Of a stretch of 64,000 bases of DNA, positions 17,645-26,421 are shown piece after piece. The notes under the pieces are model-generated. The model saw only the letters and a list, made by a program, of their open reading frames with translations. It was not told the origin of the DNA and searched no databases. The stretch lies in the NCBI RefSeq assembly GCF_019801015.1, contig NZ_JAHVJZ010000011.1, positions 1 to 64,000 of the forward strand, in the 5' to 3' direction. The first letter of the stretch is position 1, and the number at the start of each line of letters is the position of its first letter. The DNA comes from Marinobacter nauticus. GTDB lineage: Bacteria > Pseudomonadota > Gammaproteobacteria > Enterobacterales > Shewanellaceae. A program made the translations under genes and the position numbers.

Positions 17645-19591
17645 TTATTGGGCCGGAGCCAGCCCGTGGGCCGGTGCGATGTCGTAGGCGCTGCCGGCGC
17701 CATGACAGAAGGCACAGCCTTTGTCGCCGCTGGCCATCTCCAGCGTGCCGCCAAATACGGCACCCTGCTGGGTCATGTGAGCCTGTGCGCCGCTGCCGCT
17801 GTGGCACACCGAGCAGGTGGCCGCTTCGGCGCTGGTGAAAGTGCCGTCATCGAGCGCCATCGGCGGCACCGTGGCCAGAATCGGCAAGGCAAAGCTGTCA
17901 CTTCCTGCGTCACTGATGTGGCACTGACGGCAGTCGGAGACCGGCGCCGGGTAGGCCAGATCTTCGTAACCTTCACGTTGAGCGGTGTGGATGGCGTGAA
18001 TCATATGGCTGTAGTTGGCGTTGCTGGCGCTGACGTTGGGGGCGGAGGCGCTGGCCACCATCTGAGCGTTATGACAGAGCTGACACTGTTGAGTCAGGTC
18101 GTTGCGCGCACCGTGGAAATTGAGCTGCTGATCACCGTGACAGGTGCCGCAGGTTTCGTTGCTGACCACATTGCGTCGGGCCATGCCGCTGCCGACCGCA
18201 AAGAACGTGGTGTGACTCGGCACCTGAACGGTGGAGGCGCTGGCGTCATCGCAGCTCACCAGGGCACTGCCGTTGCGGCACAGCCGGCCCTGCAGCGCGA
18301 CCGCGCCGCCTTCATCCATATCGGTGCCCGGCGGGACGGTCAGGCCCGGCAGGGTATAGCGATATTGGCCGGGGACGACGGTCTCTTCCGGGGTCAGGGA
18401 CTCCAGTCGGATGTTGGGCGCAGACCTGATGCTGTAATCAAAGCTGGTGCCCCAGTTGGCGTAAAGGCGCAGGTCATTGAGGTAGGGCAGTTGGTCCGGG
18501 CTGGCCAGGGCCTCGCCGGTCTGTGGGTTGGTCAGGGTGACGACGATGCTGAGGGTGCCTGCGGCCAGGTCCGGGGTGATGCTGTCGACGCTGGCGTCAA
18601 ACTGCGCCAGAGCGTCCGCTTTGTCCGTCATCAAATGAGCGCTGCGGGTCCAGTCCGGGTTATGACAGGCGACGCAGTTGCTGTTGTCGGCCTGGGCCGG
18701 GTGGCCAATGCCGGCCTCAAAATCGATGGCGCTGTGACAGCTTCCGCAGGCCAGCTGGCTGGGGAACAGCGCCCAGTTGTCGGACTGGGGCAGCGCGTCC
18801 CCGCCGCTGTGGCAGGTTTCGCAGTTTACGAAGTTCGCCAGGCCACTCTCGCCATGGGCGGAGTGTGCCAATCCGGACAGCACGTTCTCCGGGTTGGAGA
18901 TGCGGTTCTCGGAGTGACAGGTGGTGCAGGTTTCCAGTTCGGTGTAACGCCCGCCGTGGCGGATCCCGGCGATGTCGGTATGGCAGCTCTCGCAACTTTC
19001 GGTGCCAGCAATCAGGCGGGTGTAGGCGGGGTCACCGCCGTTTGGCGCAAAGTCGACAAAGGCGTTGACCACCGGCAGGTCGGTGCCGTCGGGCAGGGCA
19101 TCGCCACCGATTTTAACCACCAGCCGCTGGGTGGCATCCGGCGAGTAGGTGACGCCTTCGGCATTGTTCACATTCAGACCACTCTGGTAGTCGTAAAAGC
19201 CGTTGGCGTAGTCGGTCCACTGTCCGGGACACTCTCCCCCGGCGGTGCAGGTTTCCGAACCGAGGAAGCGCCACTCCGTGGAGTTACCGGCCCCGGTGAA
19301 TCCGCTGGGCAGCAGTTGCGCTGCCAGCAGGGTGGCGCTGGGCAGGCCAGCGACCCCTTCGCCATTCTGATTGGTCACCAGAATGCGGAATTGGATCATC
19401 CCCTCATCGGTGATGGCCCACTGCTCCAGGTTCATCGAGATGTCGGTGATCTCCTGCGCCGGAGGCGGGGTGTCGGGACCCGGCCCGCCGGGGGCGCCGT
19501 CGTTTCCATCCTTACAGGCACTGATCAGAGTGACTGCCAGCAGTGCGGCGAGCAAGGGCCGCAGGGGGGCGATGTCGCTTCCGGTTTTCAT
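17645..19591 (-). CDS. mtrF: MtrF outer-membrane decaheme lipoprotein cytochrome
   Basis: 648 residues from ATG 19591 (AAGGAG nine bases upstream); a longer frame to 19654 would overlap mtrE and is unlikely. Lipobox TLISAC (Cys26). Ten CXXCH sites in two groups of five, with segments that match Shewanella MtrF closely: GDQQLNFHGARNDL after heme 6, NWGTSFDYS in the middle beta domain, and the terminal CAFCHGAG. MtrF is the surface partner of the MtrDE conduit. It lies 52 bases downstream of mtrE and is followed after 10 bases by the undecaheme gene. Confidence 0.93.
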   Translation of the reverse strand: MKTGSDIAPLRPLLAALLAVTLISACKDGNDGAPGGPGPDTPPPAQEITDISMNLEQWAITDEGMIQFRILVTNQNGEGVAGLPSATLLAAQLLPSGFTGAGNSTEWRFLGSETCTAGGECPGQWTDYANGFYDYQSGLNVNNAEGVTYSPDATQRLVVKIGGDALPDGTDLPVVNAFVDFAPNGGDPAYTRLIAGTESCESCHTDIAGIRHGGRYTELETCTTCHSENRISNPENVLSGLAHSAHGESGLANFVNCETCHSGGDALPQSDNWALFPSQLACGSCHSAIDFEAGIGHPAQADNSNCVACHNPDWTRSAHLMTDKADALAQFDASVDSITPDLAAGTLSIVVTLTNPQTGEALASPDQLPYLNDLRLYANWGTSFDYSIRSAPNIRLESLTPEETVVPGQYRYTLPGLTVPPGTDMDEGGAVALQGRLCRNGSALVSCDDASASTVQVPSHTTFFAVGSGMARRNVVSNETCGTCHGDQQLNFHGARNDLTQQCQLCHNAQMVASASAPNVSASNANYSHMIHAIHTAQREGYEDLAYPAPVSDCRQCHISDAGSDSFALPILATVPPMALDDGTFTSAEAATCSVCHSGSGAQAHMTQQGAVFGGTLEMASGDKGCAFCHGAGSAYDIAPAHGLAPAQ

Positions 19592-19643
19592 GTCACGGGC
19601 TCCTTGTGCGCTAGGCCCAGCGAGGGGGTGAGGGGCGTCATTC

Positions 19644-21722
19644 TTAAAAGTCATGGCGATAACTCAGGTTCAGCAGGTAGTCGCTGTAGTCCCGCGACAA
19701 GTCACCAAAAGTCAGCACATTGGGAATGCTGTTGGGCTGCAGCCCCTGATTCAGGTAACTGGTGTCGTCGTAATCCTGATAGAGCAGATCCAGCTGCACG
19801 CTGGACTGCTCGCTGAGGTGGTAACGGCCGTAGAGATCCAGGGTGATGCGTGAACTGTCGTATTCGCCGAGGTCGCCGGACAGCCCGGATGCCGTCAGCG
19901 TCTGGGTGTCACTGTCGGCCCAGACCAGATCCATCCCGAGGTCCAGGCTGTCGCTGAACGCGCCCTGGTATTCGGCTCCCACTCCGACGGATTCGGCATC
20001 GTCATCCTGACGTCCCTGCCAGGTCACCGCTGTGTTACTGCCCACCTGTCGGGTATCCAGGTTGTAGGCGTTGTAGAAGGCGTAAAGGCTGAGCTTCTCT
20101 TTGTGATAGTGCAGGTTGACGTCGAATCCGGCCCGATCGACGCTGTCGAGCCCCACCAGCGGGTCGTCATAATCGGTCTCGCTGCCTTCGAGCGTGACCT
20201 GAAGGCCCAGGGGATCGAGGATCTGGTAGTTTGCCACCAGCTTGCCGTAGTTACGCTCGCGGCTGGCGAGGTAATAAGCCCGCAGCGCCGGGTCATTGGT
20301 GCCTTCGACGTTGGCGCTGCCCGGGTAGTTGTCCAGTTCCCGGTCCTCCCGGCCCAATTCGAGACGCACAGCGAAGCGTTCCCAGTGACTTAACCTCAGC
20401 GTTCCCCAATAGAAGTGGGTGGTGGCTTCATCGGCGGGTTGGGCGGTCCACTCCTGCTGGCGCCAGCGGTAACCAAGCTCGCCACTGAATCCGGCATAGA
20501 AGCGGTAGTTCATGGCCAGACTGGCTTTCTGGTCGGTTGTGTCCAGCTCCACCGGTACCCGGCTGCCCGCCGCGACGCTGTCGGTGATGATGTAGGGATA
20601 GGGCTGCAGCGGATTGCGGTAATCCCGATCCTGATAGTCGTATTGCGCCAGCAGGGTCATCTTGCGCATGGGGCGGATCCGGTAGCGCAGGTTCAGGTCG
20701 ATCTTGTCCAGTTGCAGGTCCGCGTCCGTCGCGGGAAGCTCCGGCGAGGGGCCGTTGATGGTGGCGGGCAGGAAAGTGTCATCCTGATCATGGCGTCCCC
20801 ATACGGCCTGGCCGGACAGCGACTGAATGCCACTGGCCCAGGTGCCCTGAACGTGGAACTGGTGAGCGGTGTTATCCGGGGCCAGGGCCTGTTGCCCCTC
20901 TCTGGCGCTGCCAAAGGTTGGGGTGTAGGGGTTGTCCCAGCGCTGCGCGGTCACGTCGTTCTCATACTGGCTGCCAAGGTAGCCAAAGGCGACCTGCCAG
21001 TTTCCTCCCACCACATTCAGGCCTGCAGCCAGTGATGTGGTGGCATCATCAACCCGCTGCGCCAGATTGACCGAATTGGTAATGATCGTGGCACCGCTGC
21101 GGCGTCGGCCCTCACGGGTTTCGTGGGTCAGGTCCAGATAGGTCCGTATGGTGTTGAAGTACTTTTCCAGTCCCAGCAGCAGACGGTCGCGCTCCAGTTT
21201 GAGATCCACCGGGTTTAGTGATGGCATCAGATTGGGCATCTGATCGGTGGTGGCGCCCTGGACCCAGTCGTCGGGCAAGGGGTGCTGGCTGCCATTGCCG
21301 AGAAACGGCGTCATGGCACGGGTGTCGTACCAGCCAAGCTGGCGCCAGGCGAGGGTGGCGGCAAAGTCGCGGGCCCGATCGGCGCTCAGGGAAAGGGTAC
21401 TGACGTCATAGCCCAGTTGGTCGGCAAACAGTTCTGCCCGGATGTCATTGCTGTACCAGCGGGTCAGGTCGGCATCGAGGCGCGGTACCAGGCCGTCCTT
21501 GTCGGTACCGCTGGTGTTGGCAAAATGCGGGTCTTCGATCTCGTTCTCACTGACACCGATGGCCATGTGGCCAACCGTGCCGGTGGCCGGGGTACAACGC
21601 TCACAGGCCCAGCTGTCGGTTTTGGCGTTGTCTGTATTGGCGTTGTTCAGGCTGAAATCTGCCGCGTACGCCATTGGAGTGAGGGCGAATCCAATCAGGG
21701 TGGCCAGTAGCGATTTCTGCAT
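19644..21722 (-). CDS. mtrE: MtrE (MtrB-paralogue) outer-membrane beta-barrel
   Basis: 692 residues with a signal peptide ending in MAYA, the CERC motif at residues 40-43 (exactly where MtrB has CKRC), followed by a long beta-barrel rich in alternating aromatic and charged residues and ending NLSYRHDF, with the C-terminal Phe expected for barrel assembly. By analogy with MtrAB, it sheathes the decaheme MtrD. It starts 12 bases after mtrD. Sequence similarity to the other barrel here is modest outside the N terminus. Confidence 0.92.
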   Translation of the reverse strand: MQKSLLATLIGFALTPMAYAADFSLNNANTDNAKTDSWACERCTPATGTVGHMAIGVSENEIEDPHFANTSGTDKDGLVPRLDADLTRWYSNDIRAELFADQLGYDVSTLSLSADRARDFAATLAWRQLGWYDTRAMTPFLGNGSQHPLPDDWVQGATTDQMPNLMPSLNPVDLKLERDRLLLGLEKYFNTIRTYLDLTHETREGRRRSGATIITNSVNLAQRVDDATTSLAAGLNVVGGNWQVAFGYLGSQYENDVTAQRWDNPYTPTFGSAREGQQALAPDNTAHQFHVQGTWASGIQSLSGQAVWGRHDQDDTFLPATINGPSPELPATDADLQLDKIDLNLRYRIRPMRKMTLLAQYDYQDRDYRNPLQPYPYIITDSVAAGSRVPVELDTTDQKASLAMNYRFYAGFSGELGYRWRQQEWTAQPADEATTHFYWGTLRLSHWERFAVRLELGREDRELDNYPGSANVEGTNDPALRAYYLASRERNYGKLVANYQILDPLGLQVTLEGSETDYDDPLVGLDSVDRAGFDVNLHYHKEKLSLYAFYNAYNLDTRQVGSNTAVTWQGRQDDDAESVGVGAEYQGAFSDSLDLGMDLVWADSDTQTLTASGLSGDLGEYDSSRITLDLYGRYHLSEQSSVQLDLLYQDYDDTSYLNQGLQPNSIPNVLTFGDLSRDYSDYLLNLSYRHDF

Positions 21723-21734
21723 AACGGACGCTCC

Positions 21735-22700
21735 CTATCTTTGCAGCAGTTTGCCGGAGGGGTGATTGGAGCCATGCACCTGGTTGTGACAGTTCAGGCA
21801 ACTCTGGCCGGCGGTAAAGGCACTGCTCCCGCCCTGGAACTGAGGCGACCCGGAATGGGGGCTGGCGTGACAGCTTTGACAAAGCTGAGGGGCCCGTTGA
21901 GTCAGCATCGCCTCATTAACGCTGCCGTGGGGGTTATGGCAGCTTGCGCAGTTATCGGCGACCGGGGCATGTTCCCACAGTAGCGGGCCGCGCTTTTCGG
22001 CGTGGCAGGCATAGCAGTTGTCGTTGACGGACACCTGAGTGAGCATCGCTTCGTTGAGGGTGCCATGAGGGTTGTGACAATCGGTGCAGGTGATTTGACC
22101 GGAGCGCATGGGATGGGCTGAACGCTGTTGCATCTGGGCAAACTGCTGACGGTGGCAGCTGGTGCAGTTGTCCATCGCCAGCTGTTTATCGCGGCTGGGG
22201 TCCTGAGCGGCATGGACATTGTGGCAGCTGCTGCAGGCGACCTCTTCCATATCATGGGTGCTGCCGTGCCAGGCCAGGCGGTCGTCACCGCTGTGGCAGC
22301 TCAGGCAAACAGAGTTCTGGGCAGAGGCGCTGACGTTGGAGTCGGGGCCGAAGGTGATCATCGGCTCTTTACCGCCCCGGTTATGGGTGCCCTGGGGGCC
22401 ATGACAGGCTTCGCACTGAAGCTGGCCCGGCGCCATCGGGCTGGCAGGATTGCTGGTTCGGCCGTGCACCCCCTCAAACAGCGCCATGACCTTTTCACTG
22501 CGGCGGTGGCACATCAGGCAGTTGTCGGCACCTTTGGCGGAATACTTACCTTCGGCAAACTTTTGAGTGAGAACCGCTTCCAGTTCCTGTTCACTCATCT
22601 CTTCCCAGGCAGCCTGGGCGTTCATCGTAAAAACCAATAAACACCCAAGCGCCACCACCTGGCTCAGGCGGTGCACCAACCGGCTCACACTCATCATCAT
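21735..22700 (-). CDS. mtrD: MtrD periplasmic decaheme cytochrome c (MtrA paralogue)
   Basis: 321 residues, signal peptide ending MNAQA, ten CXXCH sites in the same order and spacing as MtrA at 6766; the two share long identical stretches such as [15 protein letters not shown] and [13 protein letters not shown]. It should feed electrons through the MtrE barrel to MtrF. The start is three ATGs in a row (22700, 22697, 22694); AGGGGA lies best for the third, so the true N terminus may be two residues shorter. First gene of its operon. Confidence 0.94.
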   Translation of the reverse strand: MMMSVSRLVHRLSQVVALGCLLVFTMNAQAAWEEMSEQELEAVLTQKFAEGKYSAKGADNCLMCHRRSEKVMALFEGVHGRTSNPASPMAPGQLQCEACHGPQGTHNRGGKEPMITFGPDSNVSASAQNSVCLSCHSGDDRLAWHGSTHDMEEVACSSCHNVHAAQDPSRDKQLAMDNCTSCHRQQFAQMQQRSAHPMRSGQITCTDCHNPHGTLNEAMLTQVSVNDNCYACHAEKRGPLLWEHAPVADNCASCHNPHGSVNEAMLTQRAPQLCQSCHASPHSGSPQFQGGSSAFTAGQSCLNCHNQVHGSNHPSGKLLQR

Positions 22701-22985
22701 TCCCCTGCTTCCTTTGCAGTGTTATTTGTTACCGCGCAGAAATTGCGTCGTTAACATGTTGTTAAGTTAGCACAGATTGTCAATCGAACCAGATTCTTTG
22801 GTGTGGTGTGTCGGCGTGGGGTCAGTGCCTGGCTGGACATCTTGATTTTACGGGCGCGGGCAGGGGGGCGGACAGGGGTGAGGGTGAGGGTTTGGTGGGC
22901 AAAAAAGCAGCGGAAAACGAACGACATATTGCCGGGGATCACGTATGAGCCCGGTGAATGGGATTACGTTCAGTTGGATTCCCAG
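22701..22985. promoter_or_regulatory. mtrDEF upstream region with ArcA-like direct repeat
   Basis: On the plus strand GTTAA occurs at 22750 and again at 22761, an 11-bp spacing like the direct repeats bound by ArcA; a TTGACA lies on the minus strand at 22783-22778 but no good -10 sits 16-18 bp from it. I do not find the CRP/-10 arrangement seen at the other cytochrome promoters. The rest of the region has no recognised gene. Confidence 0.3.
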
Positions 22986-22988
22986 AAG

Positions 22989-23031
22989 TGTGATTGTAAT
23001 CATCAATTTACTCATCTGGCCTCAGTACAAT
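22989..23031 (+). promoter_or_regulatory. Class II CRP-type promoter of cymA
   Basis: CRP-like site TGTGATTGTAATCATC (22989-23004; half-sites 5/5 and 3/5), 21 bases, then a good -10 TACAAT (23026-23031). Centre distance 32 bp, CRP at about -41.5. Transcription would start near 23038, about 73 bases ahead of cymA. Confidence 0.55.
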
Positions 23032-23110
23032 TCCCCTCGAAAAATCAGGGATTCTCCATTTTAGAAGACGCAATTTGGTGGGTCCCGACTGTTGTTTTAG
23101 GGGATGAGAG

Positions 23111-23686
23111 ATGCAAGATCGTAAAGAACAAGGTGGTTGGGCCAAGCTGTGGCGTCAGCCCAAGGCAAAGTGGCTGCTGGGCATTCCGGTAGGCGCCTTC
23201 CTGTTCCTGGCCATTGGTGCCATCGGTACCGTTGGCTTTAATACCGTTATTCACGCGACCAGCACCGACGCGTTCTGTGTGAACTGTCACGTACCTTCCT
23301 ACGCTCAGGAAGAGTTCAAGCAGAGTGTTCACGGTTCCAGCCGCAGCGGCATGGTAGTGAACTGTGCTGACTGTCACGTAGCAAAAGAGTTCGTGCCGAA
23401 GATGTGGCGTAAAGTGACCGCCATGAAAGAGGTGTACTGGCAGATCAAGGGCGACTACAACACCCCTGAAGCCTACGCCGAGCACAAGAAAGACATGCAG
23501 GCTCGCATCGTTGAAGGCTTCCGTGCCACTGATTCCCGCGAGTGCCGTAACTGTCACGACGTAGAGCGCATGAACTACGACAAGCAGAAGAAGATGGCGG
23601 CCAACATGCACCAGCGCATGGACAAGATGGGCAAGACCTGTATCGACTGTCACGCTGGCAAGATCGCTCACGACCGCGCCAAGTAA
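23111..23686 (+). CDS. cymA: CymA, NapC/NirT-family tetraheme quinol dehydrogenase
   Basis: 191 residues: short cytoplasmic N terminus, one membrane anchor (about residues 21-43), then a periplasmic domain with four CXXCH motifs (CVNCH at 56-60, CADCH, CRNCH, CIDCH). The family oxidises menaquinol and passes electrons to periplasmic carriers; CymA is the hub of anaerobic respiration in Shewanella. Start ATG follows GGGATGAGAG. It is monocistronic, with a CRP-type promoter upstream and a terminator downstream, and stands divergent from the mtr cluster. Confidence 0.93.
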   Translation: MQDRKEQGGWAKLWRQPKAKWLLGIPVGAFLFLAIGAIGTVGFNTVIHATSTDAFCVNCHVPSYAQEEFKQSVHGSSRSGMVVNCADCHVAKEFVPKMWRKVTAMKEVYWQIKGDYNTPEAYAEHKKDMQARIVEGFRATDSRECRNCHDVERMNYDKQKKMAANMHQRMDKMGKTCIDCHAGKIAHDRAK

Positions 23687-23708
23687 TCGCGTCGTCACCA
23701 GTTTGAGA

Positions 23709-23739
23709 AAGCCTCCGGTTAACCCGGGGGCTTTTTTTT
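23709..23739 (+). terminator. cymA terminator
   Basis: AGCCTCCGG-TTAA-CCCGGGGGCT imperfect stem followed by T8. Confidence 0.85.
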
Positions 23740-23884
23740 GCCTGGCGAATGAGAGTGAAAAAGTTTCAGGTTTCGATGATGTTCTTTTTTGTTTATCGAC
23801 AAAGTTTGAAAACCATGGGAATTCATCACCGGAATTACGATCTACCGCAAACTTTTCAGCCTATGGGGGAGTATACTCAACCTA

Positions 23885-23903
23885 AATGAGACTGATTAGC
23901 ATT
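23885..23903 (+). promoter_or_regulatory. Fur box upstream of feoA
   Basis: AATGAGACTGATTAGCATT, close to the common Fur-box variant AATGAGAATGATTATCATT. It lies ten bases before the feoA start and just downstream of a -10-like TATACT (23872-23877), so Fe(II)-Fur would block initiation. The fur gene itself is at 29512. Confidence 0.6.
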
Positions 23904-23912
23904 TGGTGACGT

Positions 23913-24152
23913 ATGACCTTAGCTGAAATGGTAAATGGCCAACGCGGACTGGTAGCGCAATTCCGCGCCAACGGCCTGGAGCCTTCCACACAACTGAAAC
24001 TGGCAGCGATGGGCCTGGCCCCGGGTTGTGAAGTCCAACTGGTTCGACGGGCGCCTCTGGGTCGCTCGATTCAGCTGAAGCTGGCGGGCGCTTCAGTCTG
24101 TCTGAACCATCAATTGGCCCAGCAGGTAGAGGTCGAGGTAAACCATGTCTAA
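23913..24152 (+). CDS. feoA: FeoA, ferrous iron transport accessory protein
   Basis: 79 residues of the SH3-like FeoA fold, with the GLEPSTQLKLAAMGLAPGCEVQLVRRAPLGR segment typical of the family (Gly-rich turn before the VxxxRxAPLG strand). FeoA is a small cytoplasmic partner of the FeoB iron permease. ATG 23913 directly follows the Fur box region (GTGACGT). It overlaps feoB by eight bases, indicating translational coupling. Confidence 0.93.
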   Translation: MTLAEMVNGQRGLVAQFRANGLEPSTQLKLAAMGLAPGCEVQLVRRAPLGRSIQLKLAGASVCLNHQLAQQVEVEVNHV

Positions 24153-26319
24153 GACCATCCTTTCCGTTGGCCTGCCGAACTCCGGTAAGTCCACACTCTT
24201 TAACGCGCTGACCGGTGGTCAGGCGAAAGTGGGCAACTGGGGCGGTGTGACGGTTGCTCAAACCCTTGGCGCGTTGGATGTGGCGGGTCAATCTGTGCAA
24301 CTGATGGATTTGCCCGGTCTGTACGATCTGACCCCCACCGGCAAAGGCCCTCAGGACGAAGCCGTTTCTCAGGAAGCCCTGCTTAACGGCACCTACGACG
24401 GCATCGTTAACGTGGTGGATGCCACTCAGCTCTCTCGCCACCTTTACCTGACTCTGCAACTGCGGGAGTTGGGAGTGCCGATGGTGGTGGTACTGAATAA
24501 GTGGGATGCCGCACAGGCTTCCGGCATTGAGCTGGACATTCCGGTGCTGGAGCAGCGCCTGGGTTGCCCGGTTATCGCTCTGTCGGCCCGCCAGGTCGAA
24601 GAGAAGCACAAAGCGCTGGATGCTCTGGCGACGCTGCTGACCATTAAGTCGGCGCAACCGCTGCAGGTGGCGTATGACGAAGTGGTGGAGCAACAGCTTG
24701 CGGCCCCCCGTCATGAGAGCCTGATGAAGCTCAAGAGTGAAGGGCACCAGTGGCTGAACCTGATTGCCGCAACCCGTCACCAGTGGGTCGCCACTCTGCT
24801 GGCCGATGCGTCCCATAAGCGCAATGAAACCCCCAGCCTGACCGAACGCCTGGACCAATGGGTGCTGCACCCGGTTGCGGGGATTCCGGTGTTCCTGCTG
24901 ATGATGTACCTGACGTTTATGTTTGCCATTCACGTCGGCAGTGCCTTTATCGATTTCTTCGACATCATGGCGGGCGCCATCTTTGTGGACGGCACCGCTC
25001 TGGCGCTGGAGTCCATCAATGCTCCGGGTTGGCTGATCGGCTTGCTGGCCAATGGTGTCGGTGCCGGTATCCAGACCGTTGCCACCTTTATTCCTGTGGT
25101 GGCCTTCCTGTTTGTGGCATTGGGTATCCTGGAAACGTCCGGCTATATGGCCCGCGCCGCTTTTGTGGTGGAAGGCGCCATGCAGAAGCTGGGGCTGCCG
25201 GGCAAAGCGTTTGTGCCGCTGATCGTTGGCTTCGGCTGTAACGTGCCCTCCATCACCGCGACCCGTACCCTGGAACTGCGTCGTCAGCGCATCATGGCCG
25301 GCATGATGGCGCCCTTTATGTCCTGTGGTGCTCGTCTGCCGGTGTACGCCCTGTTTGCGACCGCGTTCTTCCCGGACAACGGCCAGAACCTGGTGTTCCT
25401 GCTGTACGTGATTGGCATCGTGATGGCGGTTCTGACCGGTCTGATGCTGCGCCACACCCTGCTGCCGGGCGCCAGCGGCACCACCGTGATGGAGCTGCCG
25501 GATTACGAACTGCCGACCCTGTCTCAGGTGATGTCCCGTACCTGGCAGCGCACCCGCCAGTTTGTGCTGGGCGCGGGTAAAGTGATCGTGGTGGTGGTGA
25601 CGCTGCTGAGCTTCCTCAACACCATGGGCACCGATGGCACCATCGGCCACGAAGACACTGACAGCTCCCTGCTGGCGGTAACCTCTCAGACCCTGACTCC
25701 GGTGTTTGCGCCGATGGGCATTGAGCAGGACAACTGGCCAGCCACCGTGGGCATCATCACCGGCATCTTCGCCAAAGAAGCGGTGGTAGGCACCCTGAGC
25801 AGCCTGTACAGCCAGGGCAGCGGTGATGAAGCGGGTGAGTGGAGTCTGCTGGGCAGCTTTAATGAAGCTCTGGCCACCATTCCGGAAGCGCTGCTGGGCA
25901 TCGAAGTGACCGACCCGCTGGGCCTCAACATTGGCGACGCTCACGACATCGACAGCATGGCGGATGAGTTCGGTTTTGAGACCGGCAGTCTGGCCAAACT
26001 GGAGCAGGGCTTCGGCTCTCGTGCAGCGGCCTTCTCCTACCTGCTGTTCATCCTGCTCTACACCCCGTGTGTGGCGGTAATGGGTGCCATGGCGCAGGAG
26101 TTCGGCGGCCGTTGGGCGGTGTTCTCCGGGGTGTGGACCTTTGCGGTGGCTTACATGACCGCGACCCTGTTCTTCCAGGTGGCAACCCATGGCGTCGGTG
26201 CCTGGCTCTACCTGCTGGCGATTGCGATTGCGGTGGCGGTGGCTTACGCCGTGCTGCGCCGAATTGGCCAACGACAGCAGCAGGGTGCCGGTGACATCCC
26301 GATTGTTATCCAGGAGTGA
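24145..26319 (+). CDS. feoB: FeoB, ferrous iron permease with GTPase domain
   Basis: 724 residues. The N-terminal G domain has G1 GLPNSGKS (9-16), G3 DLPGLYDL and G4 NKWD; the membrane part carries the Gate repeats with GCNVPSITATRT and SCGARLPVYA, the conserved cysteine-containing core of FeoB. It imports Fe(II) across the inner membrane. G1 reads GLPNSGKS instead of the more common GNPNSGKT. No feoC follows; a terminator comes 38 bases later. Expression is likely iron repressed through the upstream Fur box. Confidence 0.95.
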   Translation: MSKTILSVGLPNSGKSTLFNALTGGQAKVGNWGGVTVAQTLGALDVAGQSVQLMDLPGLYDLTPTGKGPQDEAVSQEALLNGTYDGIVNVVDATQLSRHLYLTLQLRELGVPMVVVLNKWDAAQASGIELDIPVLEQRLGCPVIALSARQVEEKHKALDALATLLTIKSAQPLQVAYDEVVEQQLAAPRHESLMKLKSEGHQWLNLIAATRHQWVATLLADASHKRNETPSLTERLDQWVLHPVAGIPVFLLMMYLTFMFAIHVGSAFIDFFDIMAGAIFVDGTALALESINAPGWLIGLLANGVGAGIQTVATFIPVVAFLFVALGILETSGYMARAAFVVEGAMQKLGLPGKAFVPLIVGFGCNVPSITATRTLELRRQRIMAGMMAPFMSCGARLPVYALFATAFFPDNGQNLVFLLYVIGIVMAVLTGLMLRHTLLPGASGTTVMELPDYELPTLSQVMSRTWQRTRQFVLGAGKVIVVVVTLLSFLNTMGTDGTIGHEDTDSSLLAVTSQTLTPVFAPMGIEQDNWPATVGIITGIFAKEAVVGTLSSLYSQGSGDEAGEWSLLGSFNEALATIPEALLGIEVTDPLGLNIGDAHDIDSMADEFGFETGSLAKLEQGFGSRAAAFSYLLFILLYTPCVAVMGAMAQEFGGRWAVFSGVWTFAVAYMTATLFFQVATHGVGAWLYLLAIAIAVAVAYAVLRRIGQRQQQGAGDIPIVIQE

Positions 26320-26356
26320 CTGGAAACCACTTATGTAAGTGAGTAGATTAAGAAAA

Positions 26357-26382
26357 AGCAGCCTGAATAGGCTGCTTTTTTT
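26357..26382 (+). terminator. feoAB terminator
   Basis: AGCAGCC-TGAATA-GGCTGCT stem followed by T7, with A5 before it. Confidence 0.9.
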
Positions 26383-26421
26383 ATGACTATCTTTTTAGTC
26401 ATGGTGAGCAAAAAGGGATGG

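Noticed and set aside
23896-26271. 791-residue minus-strand frame opposite feoAB
   Set aside because: His/Gln-rich shadow product with no family; feoA and feoB on the plus strand have all expected motifs.
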